From the NCBI RefSeq assembly GCF_001514115.1, contig NZ_KQ948481.1, forward strand, positions 1,142-65,141: DNA of 64,000 nt, given 5' to 3'. Source of the DNA: Streptomyces olivochromogenes. Lineage in GTDB: Bacteria > Actinomycetota > Actinomycetes > Streptomycetales > Streptomycetaceae. The position numbers were made by a program, and so were the translations under genes. The notes under the pieces were generated by a model that worked only from the letters and a program-made list of their open reading frames with translations, did not search any database and had not been told where the DNA came from. Position 1 is the first letter of the stretch. The number at the start of each line of letters is the position of its first letter. Shown one piece after another: positions 7,656 through 14,592 of this stretch.

Positions 7656-9185
7656 ATGTCACTCTCCGGTCCGAAGCCGCCCGACCGCCTGGTCCCCTCC
7701 GCACCGACGACGCTGACGGCGCTGACGGCGCTGCCGCGGGGCGCGGGCGGCAGCGGCGAGGGCGGCGCCGAGCGCGCCGCGCCGCCCGCGTCCGGCGCCG
7801 AACCGCCCGGCACTCCCCTGCAGGAGATCGTCCGCGACCTGTTCGCCGAGGCGATCGGCGTGCCGCGGCGCACCGTCCACGCCGACTCCGACTTCTTCCG
7901 TATCGGCGGGCACCCCGCGGCCGCGGCCCGGCTGCTGGCCCGGGCCCGCCGGGTGCTGGGTGCCGGCCTGGACGACCGCGCCCTGCACGAGGCGCCCACC
8001 CCGGCCCGTTTCGCCGCGGCGGCCGGCGAGCGGCCGGCCGCCGCCACCGGGCCCGCCGGGGCACACGACGGGGCCCTCGACGGGGAGGGCAGCGCGGTCC
8101 TGCCGCTGCGGCTGCGCGGGGCACTGAACGCGGGGGCGCTGCAGGAGGCGCTGGGAGATGTGGGGGACCGTCACGGGGCGCTGCGCAACAGCCGGCTGGG
8201 CTCGGCCGGCACCCGGCTGCGCGCCCTGGCCGCCGGGGACCACCTGCTGGAGCTGACCCTCCCGGCCGACCTGGTCGACCTGTGGTCGCACACCCCGCTG
8301 GCCGCCGAACTCGCCCTGGCCTACCGGGCACGGGCCGCGGGCCGGCCGCCGCGCTGGGAGGGCCCGGTGCCCGAGGCGGCGCCCCGGGCGAGGGCCGGCG
8401 ACCTGGCGCCCACCGTGCCGCCGGGCAGCCGGCCCGCCCCGGCCGACGCCCGCGTCGGCCGCCTCGCCCTCGACTGGGACGCCGGCCTGCACCAGCGGCT
8501 GGCCCGGCTGGCCGCCGCGCAGGGCGCCACCCTGTTCATGGTGGTGCACGCCGCGCTCGCGGCCCTGCTCACCCGGCTCGGCGCGGGCCCCGACATCACC
8601 GTGGCCGCGCCGGTGCCGGCCCGTGACAGCGCCGCCCTGCGCCGGGCCGTGGGCCCCTACGGGCGGGTACTGGCCCTGTCCGTGGACACCTCCGGCGACC
8701 CGGCCTTCACCGCGCTGCTGCGCCGGGTGCGCGCCGCGGACCTCGCCGCCTACCGTGCCGGCACCGCGGCGCTGGCCCGGCCCGGCGGCATCGCGCTGAG
8801 CGTCCTGGCGGACAGCGGCGAGGCGTACGAGGCGGCCGGGCTCACCGTGCGGGCGGCCCCGCCCCTGCTCCCCCTGCGGGCCGCGGCCCTCGGCCTGATC
8901 CTGACCGAACGGCACACGCCGGCCGGCGCGCCCGCGGGCATCGCCGTCACCGCCGCCTACCAGTACGACGCCGTCGGCGAGACGGCCGCCGCCCATCTGA
9001 CCGGGCAGCTGGCCGCCCTGATCGAGGCCGCCCTTGACGCCCCCGCCGCCGCGCTGAGCCGGCTGGGCGGCGGGGCCAGGCCGCCGCTCGCCCCGGCCGG
9101 AACCGGGGAACACGCCGCCCTCTCCCCCGCCGCCCGCCGGCCCGCGCCCGCACCCGCGGCGATGCCGGTGCCGGTGGCCGGGTGA
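7656..9185 (+). CDS. Degenerate carrier-condensation didomain protein (no Ppant Ser, no HH motif)
   Basis: A 509-aa protein with RBS GAAGGAG and ATG at 7656. Residues about 50-115 are a carrier-like domain, but the attachment motif reads FFRIGGHPAAA where active carriers have GGHS, so Pro replaces the phosphopantetheine serine. Residues about 140-470 follow an NRPS condensation fold. The HHxxxDG motif reads PADLVDL, leaving only the Asp; the C-terminal lobe (LFMVVHAALAALLTRL and following) is recognisable. Neither half is likely to be catalytic in the ordinary way. It could be a scaffold or binding protein, or a relic kept for another purpose. A sister protein with the same two defects is at 14593-16200. 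The upstream operator cluster links it to the IGWP system. Confidence 0.5.
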   Translation: MSLSGPKPPDRLVPSAPTTLTALTALPRGAGGSGEGGAERAAPPASGAEPPGTPLQEIVRDLFAEAIGVPRRTVHADSDFFRIGGHPAAAARLLARARRVLGAGLDDRALHEAPTPARFAAAAGERPAAATGPAGAHDGALDGEGSAVLPLRLRGALNAGALQEALGDVGDRHGALRNSRLGSAGTRLRALAAGDHLLELTLPADLVDLWSHTPLAAELALAYRARAAGRPPRWEGPVPEAAPRARAGDLAPTVPPGSRPAPADARVGRLALDWDAGLHQRLARLAAAQGATLFMVVHAALAALLTRLGAGPDITVAAPVPARDSAALRRAVGPYGRVLALSVDTSGDPAFTALLRRVRAADLAAYRAGTAALARPGGIALSVLADSGEAYEAAGLTVRAAPPLLPLRAAALGLILTERHTPAGAPAGIAVTAAYQYDAVGETAAAHLTGQLAALIEAALDAPAAALSRLGGGARPPLAPAGTGEHAALSPAARRPAPAPAAMPVPVAG

Positions 9186-9251
9186 GCCCGGGTGGCTCTC
9201 CGGCCTGCGCTCCCGGGGCGGGCAGAGCCCGGTCCTCGGGGGGGTGGGCTC

Positions 9252-10121
9252 CTAGGGTGCGGTGCGGTAGAACTCGGCCGCGGTGACGGTGGCGGGGACG
9301 CCGAGTTCGGCGGCGACCGCGGTGATCGCGCCGGCGCCGACGGCGGGGTCGGCCTGGCCGCCGGTGGTGAAATACGGTGCGATGAACGTCTCGTAGTGGG
9401 CCCGGACCTCGTCCGCGGTGTGCCGGCCGAGGAACGTCTGCATGTGCCGCACCGTGGTGCCGGGTTCGCCGTGGATCACCTGCAGGGCGCGCCGGTGGGC
9501 TCGTACGACGGCCCGGACCGCGGGGTCGTCCGGGTCGGTGCAGGTGGGGTCGACGGCCACGCCGACGGTGGGGATCTGGAAGTGGCCGCCGACCCAGGCC
9601 AGTACCTGCCAGCCGTACTCGGCGGCTATCGCCTCCGGTGCCATGGTGCTGCCGACCAGAGCGGCGTCGATGCTGCCGTCGTGCAGCCGGCGCAGGTCCA
9701 TGCCGTAGTCGCCGGGCGGGCGGACGACGGTGCGGATGTCGCGGTCCGGGTCGAGGCCGGCCCGGCGCAGCACGATCCGGGTGAAGCACCCGGGTGCGGT
9801 GCGGGGAGCGTGTACCGCCAGCCGCCGGCCGGCCAGGTCGGCCAGCGAGGCCAGGCCGGGGCGGGCGAGGAACCAGAACAGCGGGCGGGTGGTGTTGACC
9901 TGGAGTGCGACCCAGGGGATGCCGTCGGTCAGCCGGGACAGCAGTGCCCGGCCGAGCCCGACGGTGGCGCCGCGGCGCAGCCGCTCCTCGTCCCAGGAGC
10001 AGCCGTCGTGCAGTGCGACGTGGACGCCCTCGTCGGCGTAGTAGCCCTGCTGGTCGGCGATGTGGGCGACCAGTTCCTCGTGCAGGCCCCGCCCGACGTA
10101 GGCGAGATCGACCGTGTACAT
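9252..10121 (-). CDS. NMT1/THI5-like periplasmic-binding-fold protein without signal peptide
   Basis: A 289-aa protein, ATG at 10121 after AAGGGAC. It resembles NMT1/THI5 and SsuA-type solute-binding proteins: an early GYYADEGVHVAL block, then ASLADLAGRRLAVHAPRTAPGCFTRIVLRRAGLDPD and GSIDAALVGS. It starts directly with MYTVDLAYVG and has no signal peptide, lipobox or neighbouring permease, so it is not an ordinary ABC-transport lipoprotein. Cytosolic members of this fold include enzymes, such as pyrimidine synthases, and ligand-binding proteins. It is followed upstream by an SDR and a TetR gene in one minus-strand unit (47-bp and overlapping spacings). The substrate cannot be told. Confidence 0.5.
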   Translation of the reverse strand: MYTVDLAYVGRGLHEELVAHIADQQGYYADEGVHVALHDGCSWDEERLRRGATVGLGRALLSRLTDGIPWVALQVNTTRPLFWFLARPGLASLADLAGRRLAVHAPRTAPGCFTRIVLRRAGLDPDRDIRTVVRPPGDYGMDLRRLHDGSIDAALVGSTMAPEAIAAEYGWQVLAWVGGHFQIPTVGVAVDPTCTDPDDPAVRAVVRAHRRALQVIHGEPGTTVRHMQTFLGRHTADEVRAHYETFIAPYFTTGGQADPAVGAGAITAVAAELGVPATVTAAEFYRTAP

Positions 10122-10168
10122 GAACGTGTCCCTTGATCGTGTCCAGGACAGCGGGGCGTCAGTACATG

Positions 10169-10933
10169 TCAGTACATGGACATGCCGCCGTTGACCGCGG
10201 CCGTGGTGCCGGTCATGAAGGCGTTGTCCTCGCCGGCGTAGAAGGCGACCGCCTGGGCGACGTCGTCCGGGTGTGCCAGGCGGCCCAGGGGGGTGGCGGC
10301 GACCTGCCGCTGCTTGTGCTCGTTGTCGAACACATCCGTCATGTGGGCCATGCGGGTGTCCTCCACCGGGCCGGGCGCGACGATGTTGACCGTGATGCCC
10401 TGCGGTCCCAGTTCCTGGGCGAGGTAGCGGGCGAACTGCTCCAGTGCGGCCTTGGAGGTGCCCAGCGCGATCATGTGATCCCGGGGCCGGCGGCTGAGGC
10501 CGGTGCCGATGTAGATGATGCGTCCCCAGCCCTGTTCGGTCATGGCGGGCAGGACGGCTTTGGTGACCGCGAACGCCGCGTGCATCTCGGCGTCGAGCTT
10601 GCCGCCCAGCTCTTCCCACGTCATGTCCTGGAACGACTTGACCGCATACGGGATGAGCGCGTTGTGCACGAGCACGTCGATGCCGCCCCATGCCGCCAGG
10701 ACCTGCCCGACCATGTCCTCGACCGCCGCCTCCTCACGCACGTCGGCCTGTACGGCCAGGGCCCGGCCGCCCGCGGCCTCGATGCCGGCCACGATCTCCC
10801 CGGCCGCCGTGCCGCTGCGGAGGTAGTTGACCACCACGCGCATCCCCCGGGCGGCCAGGAGGCGTGCGGTGGCCGCGCCGATTCCGCTGCTGGCCCCTGT
10901 CACCAAGGCCACCCTGCCGCCTGTCCCGGTCAC
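10169..10933 (-). CDS. SDR-family oxidoreductase with the catalytic Tyr replaced
   Basis: A 254-aa Rossmann protein. The cofactor loop TGASSGIG is intact at residues 12-19, and the Lys of SKAALEQFARYLAQEL is present. Four residues before this Lys, where classical SDRs have Tyr (YxxxK), there is Leu (ALGTSK). At the FabL-type position (Y-x6-K) there is Met. Overall it resembles the FabL/FabG-like enoyl- or ketoacyl-reductase group. Activity must use another residue, or the protein is non-catalytic. Its start overlaps the TetR stop by 4 bp, so the pair is translationally coupled. Confidence 0.5.
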   Translation of the reverse strand: MTGTGGRVALVTGASSGIGAATARLLAARGMRVVVNYLRSGTAAGEIVAGIEAAGGRALAVQADVREEAAVEDMVGQVLAAWGGIDVLVHNALIPYAVKSFQDMTWEELGGKLDAEMHAAFAVTKAVLPAMTEQGWGRIIYIGTGLSRRPRDHMIALGTSKAALEQFARYLAQELGPQGITVNIVAPGPVEDTRMAHMTDVFDNEHKQRQVAATPLGRLAHPDDVAQAVAFYAGEDNAFMTGTTAAVNGGMSMY

Positions 10934-11628
10934 GGGCCCACCTCCTGCTCCTCGTCGCGGGCTCTCGGCATGACCGCGCGCAGTTGTTCATCGCCGATGC
11001 CGGAGTGTCCGGGGTGTGCGGGGTCTGCGGAGCGGATCGCCCCGTAGAGCACGGTGTCGACGCCCGCCCGCAGCAGATCGGCCGCGGTCCGGTCCAGTTC
11101 GCGCGGCAGCTGCGAGGTGAGCAGCCGCTCCAGCGCGCCGCGGGTGATCTCACTCAGCAGCTCGGGCGGCGCCGACAGCAGTCCCTGCCGGTGCCCGTCC
11201 CGGAACAGTTCGTCGAGCCGCCGGTAGACCACCGCGTCCACGCACTGCTCCACGTACTGGCGCAGCACCGCGTCGCCCCGTCCCGTCGCGAGCCGAGCCG
11301 CGCCGATCCGCCCGAGCTCGCTGCCCGCCGCGAGCAGAAACCGCTGGACCCGCGCACCGAACGGCTGCCCCTGCGTGTCCTCGGCCGCCGCCGCCAGCGT
11401 GCGCTCCACCGCCGCGAACTGCCGGTCCAGCGCCGCGGCCAGCAGGCTGCGCTTGTCCGGGAAATGGCGGTAGATCGTCTTCTTGCTCATCCCGAGCTCA
11501 CGGGCGAGGTCGTCCATGCTCACCCGCACGGAACCCGGCGCGAAGAACAGCCGGCCGGCCGCCTCCGCGATCACGTCGGCACGCTGTCCGCCTCTCTCGG
11601 AAACTGGGGAAACTGATTCGGTTTCCAT
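10930..11628 (-). CDS. TetR-family transcriptional regulator
   Basis: A 232-aa TetR protein. The N-terminal helix-turn-helix covers residues about 16-62 (ADVIAEAAGRLF ... MDDLARELGMSKKTIYRHFPDK). The remaining helical ligand domain is divergent. Its start codon lies inside a 37-bp symmetrical operator (11599-11635), which points to tight autoregulation of this gene, the coupled SDR and the binding-fold gene. A GTG five codons inside is a possible alternative start. It is probably the local regulator of the 9252-11628 operon; the inducer is unknown. Confidence 0.5.
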   Translation of the reverse strand: METESVSPVSERGGQRADVIAEAAGRLFFAPGSVRVSMDDLARELGMSKKTIYRHFPDKRSLLAAALDRQFAAVERTLAAAAEDTQGQPFGARVQRFLLAAGSELGRIGAARLATGRGDAVLRQYVEQCVDAVVYRRLDELFRDGHRQGLLSAPPELLSEITRGALERLLTSQLPRELDRTAADLLRAGVDTVLYGAIRSADPAHPGHSGIGDEQLRAVMPRARDEEQEVGP

Positions 11629-11635
11629 GGTTTCC
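11599..11635. promoter_or_regulatory. Double-half-site TetR operator overlapping the start codon
   Basis: Two GGAAAC half-sites 3 bp apart (11599-11604, 11608-11613) are mirrored, across TGATTCG, by two GTTTCC half-sites 3 bp apart (11621-11626, 11630-11635). Symmetry is perfect over all four half-sites, fitting two TetR dimers. The TetR ATG (11626-11628) lies inside. Confidence 0.5.
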
Positions 11636-11730
11636 AGGGTGACTCCCCACCTTTATGCTGTCAAAGCGCGCCTTTCGGGCATGCGGGGAGCCGGCTCGGC
11701 AGGGCGACTGTATGCGTCTCGTGCCGCCCG

Positions 11731-12513
11731 TCAGCGCGTCGGGAGCCGGTCGTAGGTCTTGAAGGTGTAGGTCGCGTCGTACGTCATCAGATTCCCGCCC
11801 GGCGCCGGGAGCCCGAGCCGCCGGTTGAGCGGTCCGGCCATCGGCCCGCAGTCCTCAGCGGCAGGAGCGGCGAAGGTGTCGTCGTACGCCGAGAACCTGA
11901 TCAGCGGCGGGTTCGTGGAGATCCACTGCGACGGGCCCGATCGCTTCAGCTGGAAGTCGACCGGTGCACCGGCGCCGATGGTGCAGCCCTGCGGCAGCCG
12001 TGGGCTCATCAGTTTGAATCGCAGGCTGAACTGCCCGGTGTAGAAGTCGGACCGGCCGCCGTACTCCGGCTGGATCGCCAGCCTCGGCCGCCGCGCGCGC
12101 TCACCTTGCGCCGTACCGGACACCCCGCCCAAAACGGCGGTCGGCGCGCTGTGCATCGCACCCCACACCTGCCCTCTGGCGCCGTCCGGGAGCGGACCCT
12201 CGGCGTGCGTCATGGTGATCGGAGCGAGAGCCACGGTGACCTTGCCCACCGTCAACCGCGGTGCGGCGGTGTGCACTTCGCACCGCCAGCGGGCCGGGTC
12301 GACCCCGGCGGGGAGGGCCGGACAGTCACTGAAATCAGCCGCGGGCTGCGCGACGGCAGCCGTATCGGCGGGGGCAGGCGGCTCGGCGTACGCGAAGCTC
12401 GGCGTGTACGCCCCCGCAAGCCCCGTCAGGGCGACGACACCCGCGAAGGAGACCGCGGCGCGGCGGGCGAGAGGAAAGCGGGGCTGATCGGCAGTGGTGT
12501 TCGGCATGGCCAT
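11731..12513 (-). CDS. Secreted hypothetical protein
   Basis: About 260 aa from ATG 12513; an ATG at 12507 fits the upstream AGG slightly better. The N-terminus is a Sec signal: MPNTTADQPRFPLARR, a hydrophobic core (AAVSFAGVVALTGLAGAY) and a cut near SFAYA-EPP. The mature domain has several Cys residues (FSDCPALP, RWRCEV, GCTIG, EDCGP) that could form two disulfides. No known domain is recognised. A perfect inverted repeat at 12576-12596 lies 63 bp upstream. The last gene-sized neighbour before the DUF2871 gene is another tiny secreted ORF; both are probably unrelated to the polyketide pathway. Confidence 0.5.
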   Translation of the reverse strand: MAMPNTTADQPRFPLARRAAVSFAGVVALTGLAGAYTPSFAYAEPPAPADTAAVAQPAADFSDCPALPAGVDPARWRCEVHTAAPRLTVGKVTVALAPITMTHAEGPLPDGARGQVWGAMHSAPTAVLGGVSGTAQGERARRPRLAIQPEYGGRSDFYTGQFSLRFKLMSPRLPQGCTIGAGAPVDFQLKRSGPSQWISTNPPLIRFSAYDDTFAAPAAEDCGPMAGPLNRRLGLPAPGGNLMTYDATYTFKTYDRLPTR

Positions 12514-12819
12514 CAGCCTGCTGTCCATCCCCCGCCGACCACCATCGGTGACGCCCCTGCCCCCACCCTGAACCGACCCTGACGCCTTGTCAGGGTGCGG
12601 CCCCGGAACGGAGAGCGGCACGTTCGGTTCTCCGGCGCGTGGGCCGCGCCGCTGGGGCACCGGCTCGCAGGGGGTGTCTGTCCCGCCGGCCGCCGTACCG
12701 GTCAGGGCGTGTCCGTGACCTTCCCTCAGCACGACGGCAGGGAGGGGAGGACGGCGTTCAGGCCCCGGGCCGCCGGCGGCAGCGGGACGCCGGCCCGCCG
12801 CAGGCGCTGCGGAGGTGTG
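12514..12819. other. Intergenic region with one inverted repeat
   Basis: This 306-bp stretch lies between two minus-strand secreted-protein genes. Apart from the inverted repeat at 12576-12596, no gene, RNA or repeat can be supported. Confidence 0.5.
12576..12596. promoter_or_regulatory. Perfect 8-bp inverted repeat ACCCTGAC-N5-GTCAGGGT
   Basis: The arms at 12576-12583 and 12589-12596 are exact complements around GCCTT, upstream of the secreted-protein gene. It could be an operator or a short terminator hairpin. Confidence 0.5.
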
Positions 12820-12957
12820 TCATACGGCCTCTTCCGGATCCTTGGGGGACGGCGGGGTGACGGGTCCGGGTGTGACCTGTGCGCTCGCCGCGCCCGCGGC
12901 GGCCAGGAAGAGTCCGGTGACCGCGGCGACGGCCGCGACCGTACGGGAGTGCCTCAT
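12820..12957 (-). CDS. 45-aa secreted peptide
   Basis: A short ORF with ATG at 12957 behind AAAGG. It has an unmistakable signal peptide (MRHSRTVAAVAAVTGLF followed by LAAAGAASA), predicted to be cut before QVTPG. The mature product would be only 19 residues, Pro-rich and acidic at the end, with a Gln at position 1 able to cyclise to pyroglutamate. It has no Cys or known domain. The gene is divergent from the DUF2871 gene at 13165. It may be a small secreted signal or simply an exported short protein. Confidence 0.5.
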   Translation of the reverse strand: MRHSRTVAAVAAVTGLFLAAAGAASAQVTPGPVTPPSPKDPEEAV

Positions 12958-13164
12958 AGGGGTGCCTTTCGTCTGTGTGGGCTTTGCGTGGACGAACCTC
13001 GGCGCCCCAGCCTGGCCCGGGGCGCCGCAGAGGTCCTCGAGAGCTGCTCGAGAGGGGCTCGAACGATCTCCCGAATCGGGCGAAGCGTTCGTTCCGGAGT
13101 GCTTCAATGGCCCCCGGCGGAGCCTGAATTGACCAGCACTGACCGGCAGGGAGCGAGCACGGGG

Positions 13165-13626
13165 ATGCGGAAGTCGTACTACGCGGCACACGTCTACATG
13201 ATCCTGGGAGTGATCTCCGGGCTGTATTACCGGGAGTTCACCAAAGCCAACGATTTCACCGGCGACACCCAGCTGGCGCTCATGCACACCCATCTGCTCG
13301 CGCTGGGCATGATGGGTTTCCTCATCGTCCTCGCCCTGGACAAGCAGTTCACCCTGTCCGGGACGAAACTGTTCACGTACTTCTTCTGGTTCTACAACGT
13401 GGGCATCGCGATCACCGTCGCCATGATGTTCGTCCACGGCACCGAGACCGTGCTCGGTGACCATGTCCCCGAGGCGGTGCTGCTGACCGCGGGCCTCGGG
13501 CACATCCTGCTCACGGTGGGACTCATCCTGCTGTTCGTGCTGCTCGGCAAGCGGCTGAACGAGTCCGCCGGGGCGGGCCCCGCCGAGCCGGAGCAGGAGA
13601 AGGAGACGGCCAAGAGCCCCGTCTGA
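13165..13626 (+). CDS. DUF2871-family membrane protein
   Basis: A 153-aa integral membrane protein with about four helices: residues 6-22 (YYAAHVYMILGVISGLY), 40-60 with HTHLLALGMMGFLIVLAL, 72-93 and 106-130. The HTH and conserved Lys pattern fit the DUF2871 family, and some His residues could bind haem or metal. The ATG at 13165 follows GGGAGCGAGCACGGGG. The charged C-terminal tail (EPEQEKETAK) is cytosolic. Its function is unknown, and its neighbour is the 45-aa secreted peptide on the other strand. Confidence 0.5.
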   Translation: MRKSYYAAHVYMILGVISGLYYREFTKANDFTGDTQLALMHTHLLALGMMGFLIVLALDKQFTLSGTKLFTYFFWFYNVGIAITVAMMFVHGTETVLGDHVPEAVLLTAGLGHILLTVGLILLFVLLGKRLNESAGAGPAEPEQEKETAKSPV

Positions 13627-13813
13627 GAGTCCGGGCCGGGAGTGCGGGCCGGACCGGCTGCGGCCCGGACGTATCCGGCCCGTCTTGGACCGGCCGGGCC
13701 GGGCCGCCGTCCCGGCGGACGGAGGGGCCGCAGTCCCAGTCCTGGCGGACCGGGCCGCTGTTCGGGGCCGGAGGGACCGGTCCCGCCGGGCCGGACGGGC
13801 TGGGCCCTTCGTG

Positions 13814-14419
13814 TCAGACGGGCTGGGCCGCCGGGCCCAGCAGCGCGTCGGTCAGGGCGGCCAGCCGCTGGCGCGCCGGATCCGGGCGCAGGCGGCCCGC
13901 CCGGGTGAGGGCGGCCAGGCCGTGCCAGGCGCTCCACAGGACCTCCGCGAGCAGCTCGCCGTCGCGGCCGGCCGCGAGGGGCTCGACGGCCTGTGCGATC
14001 TCGGCGAGGACGTCCGCGAGCGGCGCCGGCGTGCCGGCCGCCCCGGTGGTGTTCTCGCCGATGTCCTCGCCCGGGTCGAGGGTGAGCATGGCCTCGTAGA
14101 GGACCGGTCCGCGCTCGGCGAAGTCGGCGTAGGCGCGGGCGACCGCGCCCAGTGCCTCCTGCGGGTCACCGGCTTCCTCGCGGGCGGTGCGCAGCGCGGC
14201 GGCGAGTTCGGCGAAGCCTTCCAGGGCGACCGCGTGGACGATGGCGTCCTTGTTCTTGAAGTGCTGGTAGAGCACTGGCTGGCTGTATTCGATACGGTCC
14301 GCCAGGCGCCGTGTGGTGACGTAGTCCCAGCCTTCGGACTCGGCCATCTCGCGGGCTGTGGTGAGGATCAGCCGGTGGCGCTGGGCCTGCTCGCGAAGGC
14401 GTCGCTCTCGGGGCGTCAT
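13814..14419 (-). CDS. TetR-family transcriptional regulator
   Basis: A 201-aa TetR regulator. The DNA-binding domain (ILTTAREMAESEGWDYVTTRRLADRIEYSQPVLYQHFKNKDAI) spans about residues 18-60. The C-terminal region resembles the WHG-type TetR ligand domain (EVLWSAWHGLAALTRAGRL). It is divergent from the second carrier-condensation-like gene. The promoter between them contains CTGTCAGTGATAG (14454-14466), only one base different from the classical Tet operator core. Sites with similar words lie upstream of the glycosyltransferase (18014) and the aldo/keto reductase (41863), so it could be a pathway-wide repressor. Confidence 0.5.
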   Translation of the reverse strand: MTPRERRLREQAQRHRLILTTAREMAESEGWDYVTTRRLADRIEYSQPVLYQHFKNKDAIVHAVALEGFAELAAALRTAREEAGDPQEALGAVARAYADFAERGPVLYEAMLTLDPGEDIGENTTGAAGTPAPLADVLAEIAQAVEPLAAGRDGELLAEVLWSAWHGLAALTRAGRLRPDPARQRLAALTDALLGPAAQPV

Positions 14420-14453
14420 GGACCGGACTTTAGCACTTTCGGCGAAAATCCAA

Positions 14454-14466
14454 CTGTCAGTGATAG
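14454..14466. promoter_or_regulatory. tetO-like operator CTGTCAGTGATAG
   Basis: It matches the known tetO core CTATCAGTGATAG except for one base. It sits 35 bp upstream of the TetR start and between the divergent genes at 14419 and 14593. Confidence 0.5.
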
Positions 14467-14592
14467 AGTCCCTGCCTTTGAAATCGGCTGCTGCCGTACG
14501 GGAACGGCGGCTCTGTGCGGGGCGGGTTCGAGCGGTCTTCGAGGCACGGGCGCCAGCATCGGGGCACGACTGCCCACAGAGAGGGCCACCCC

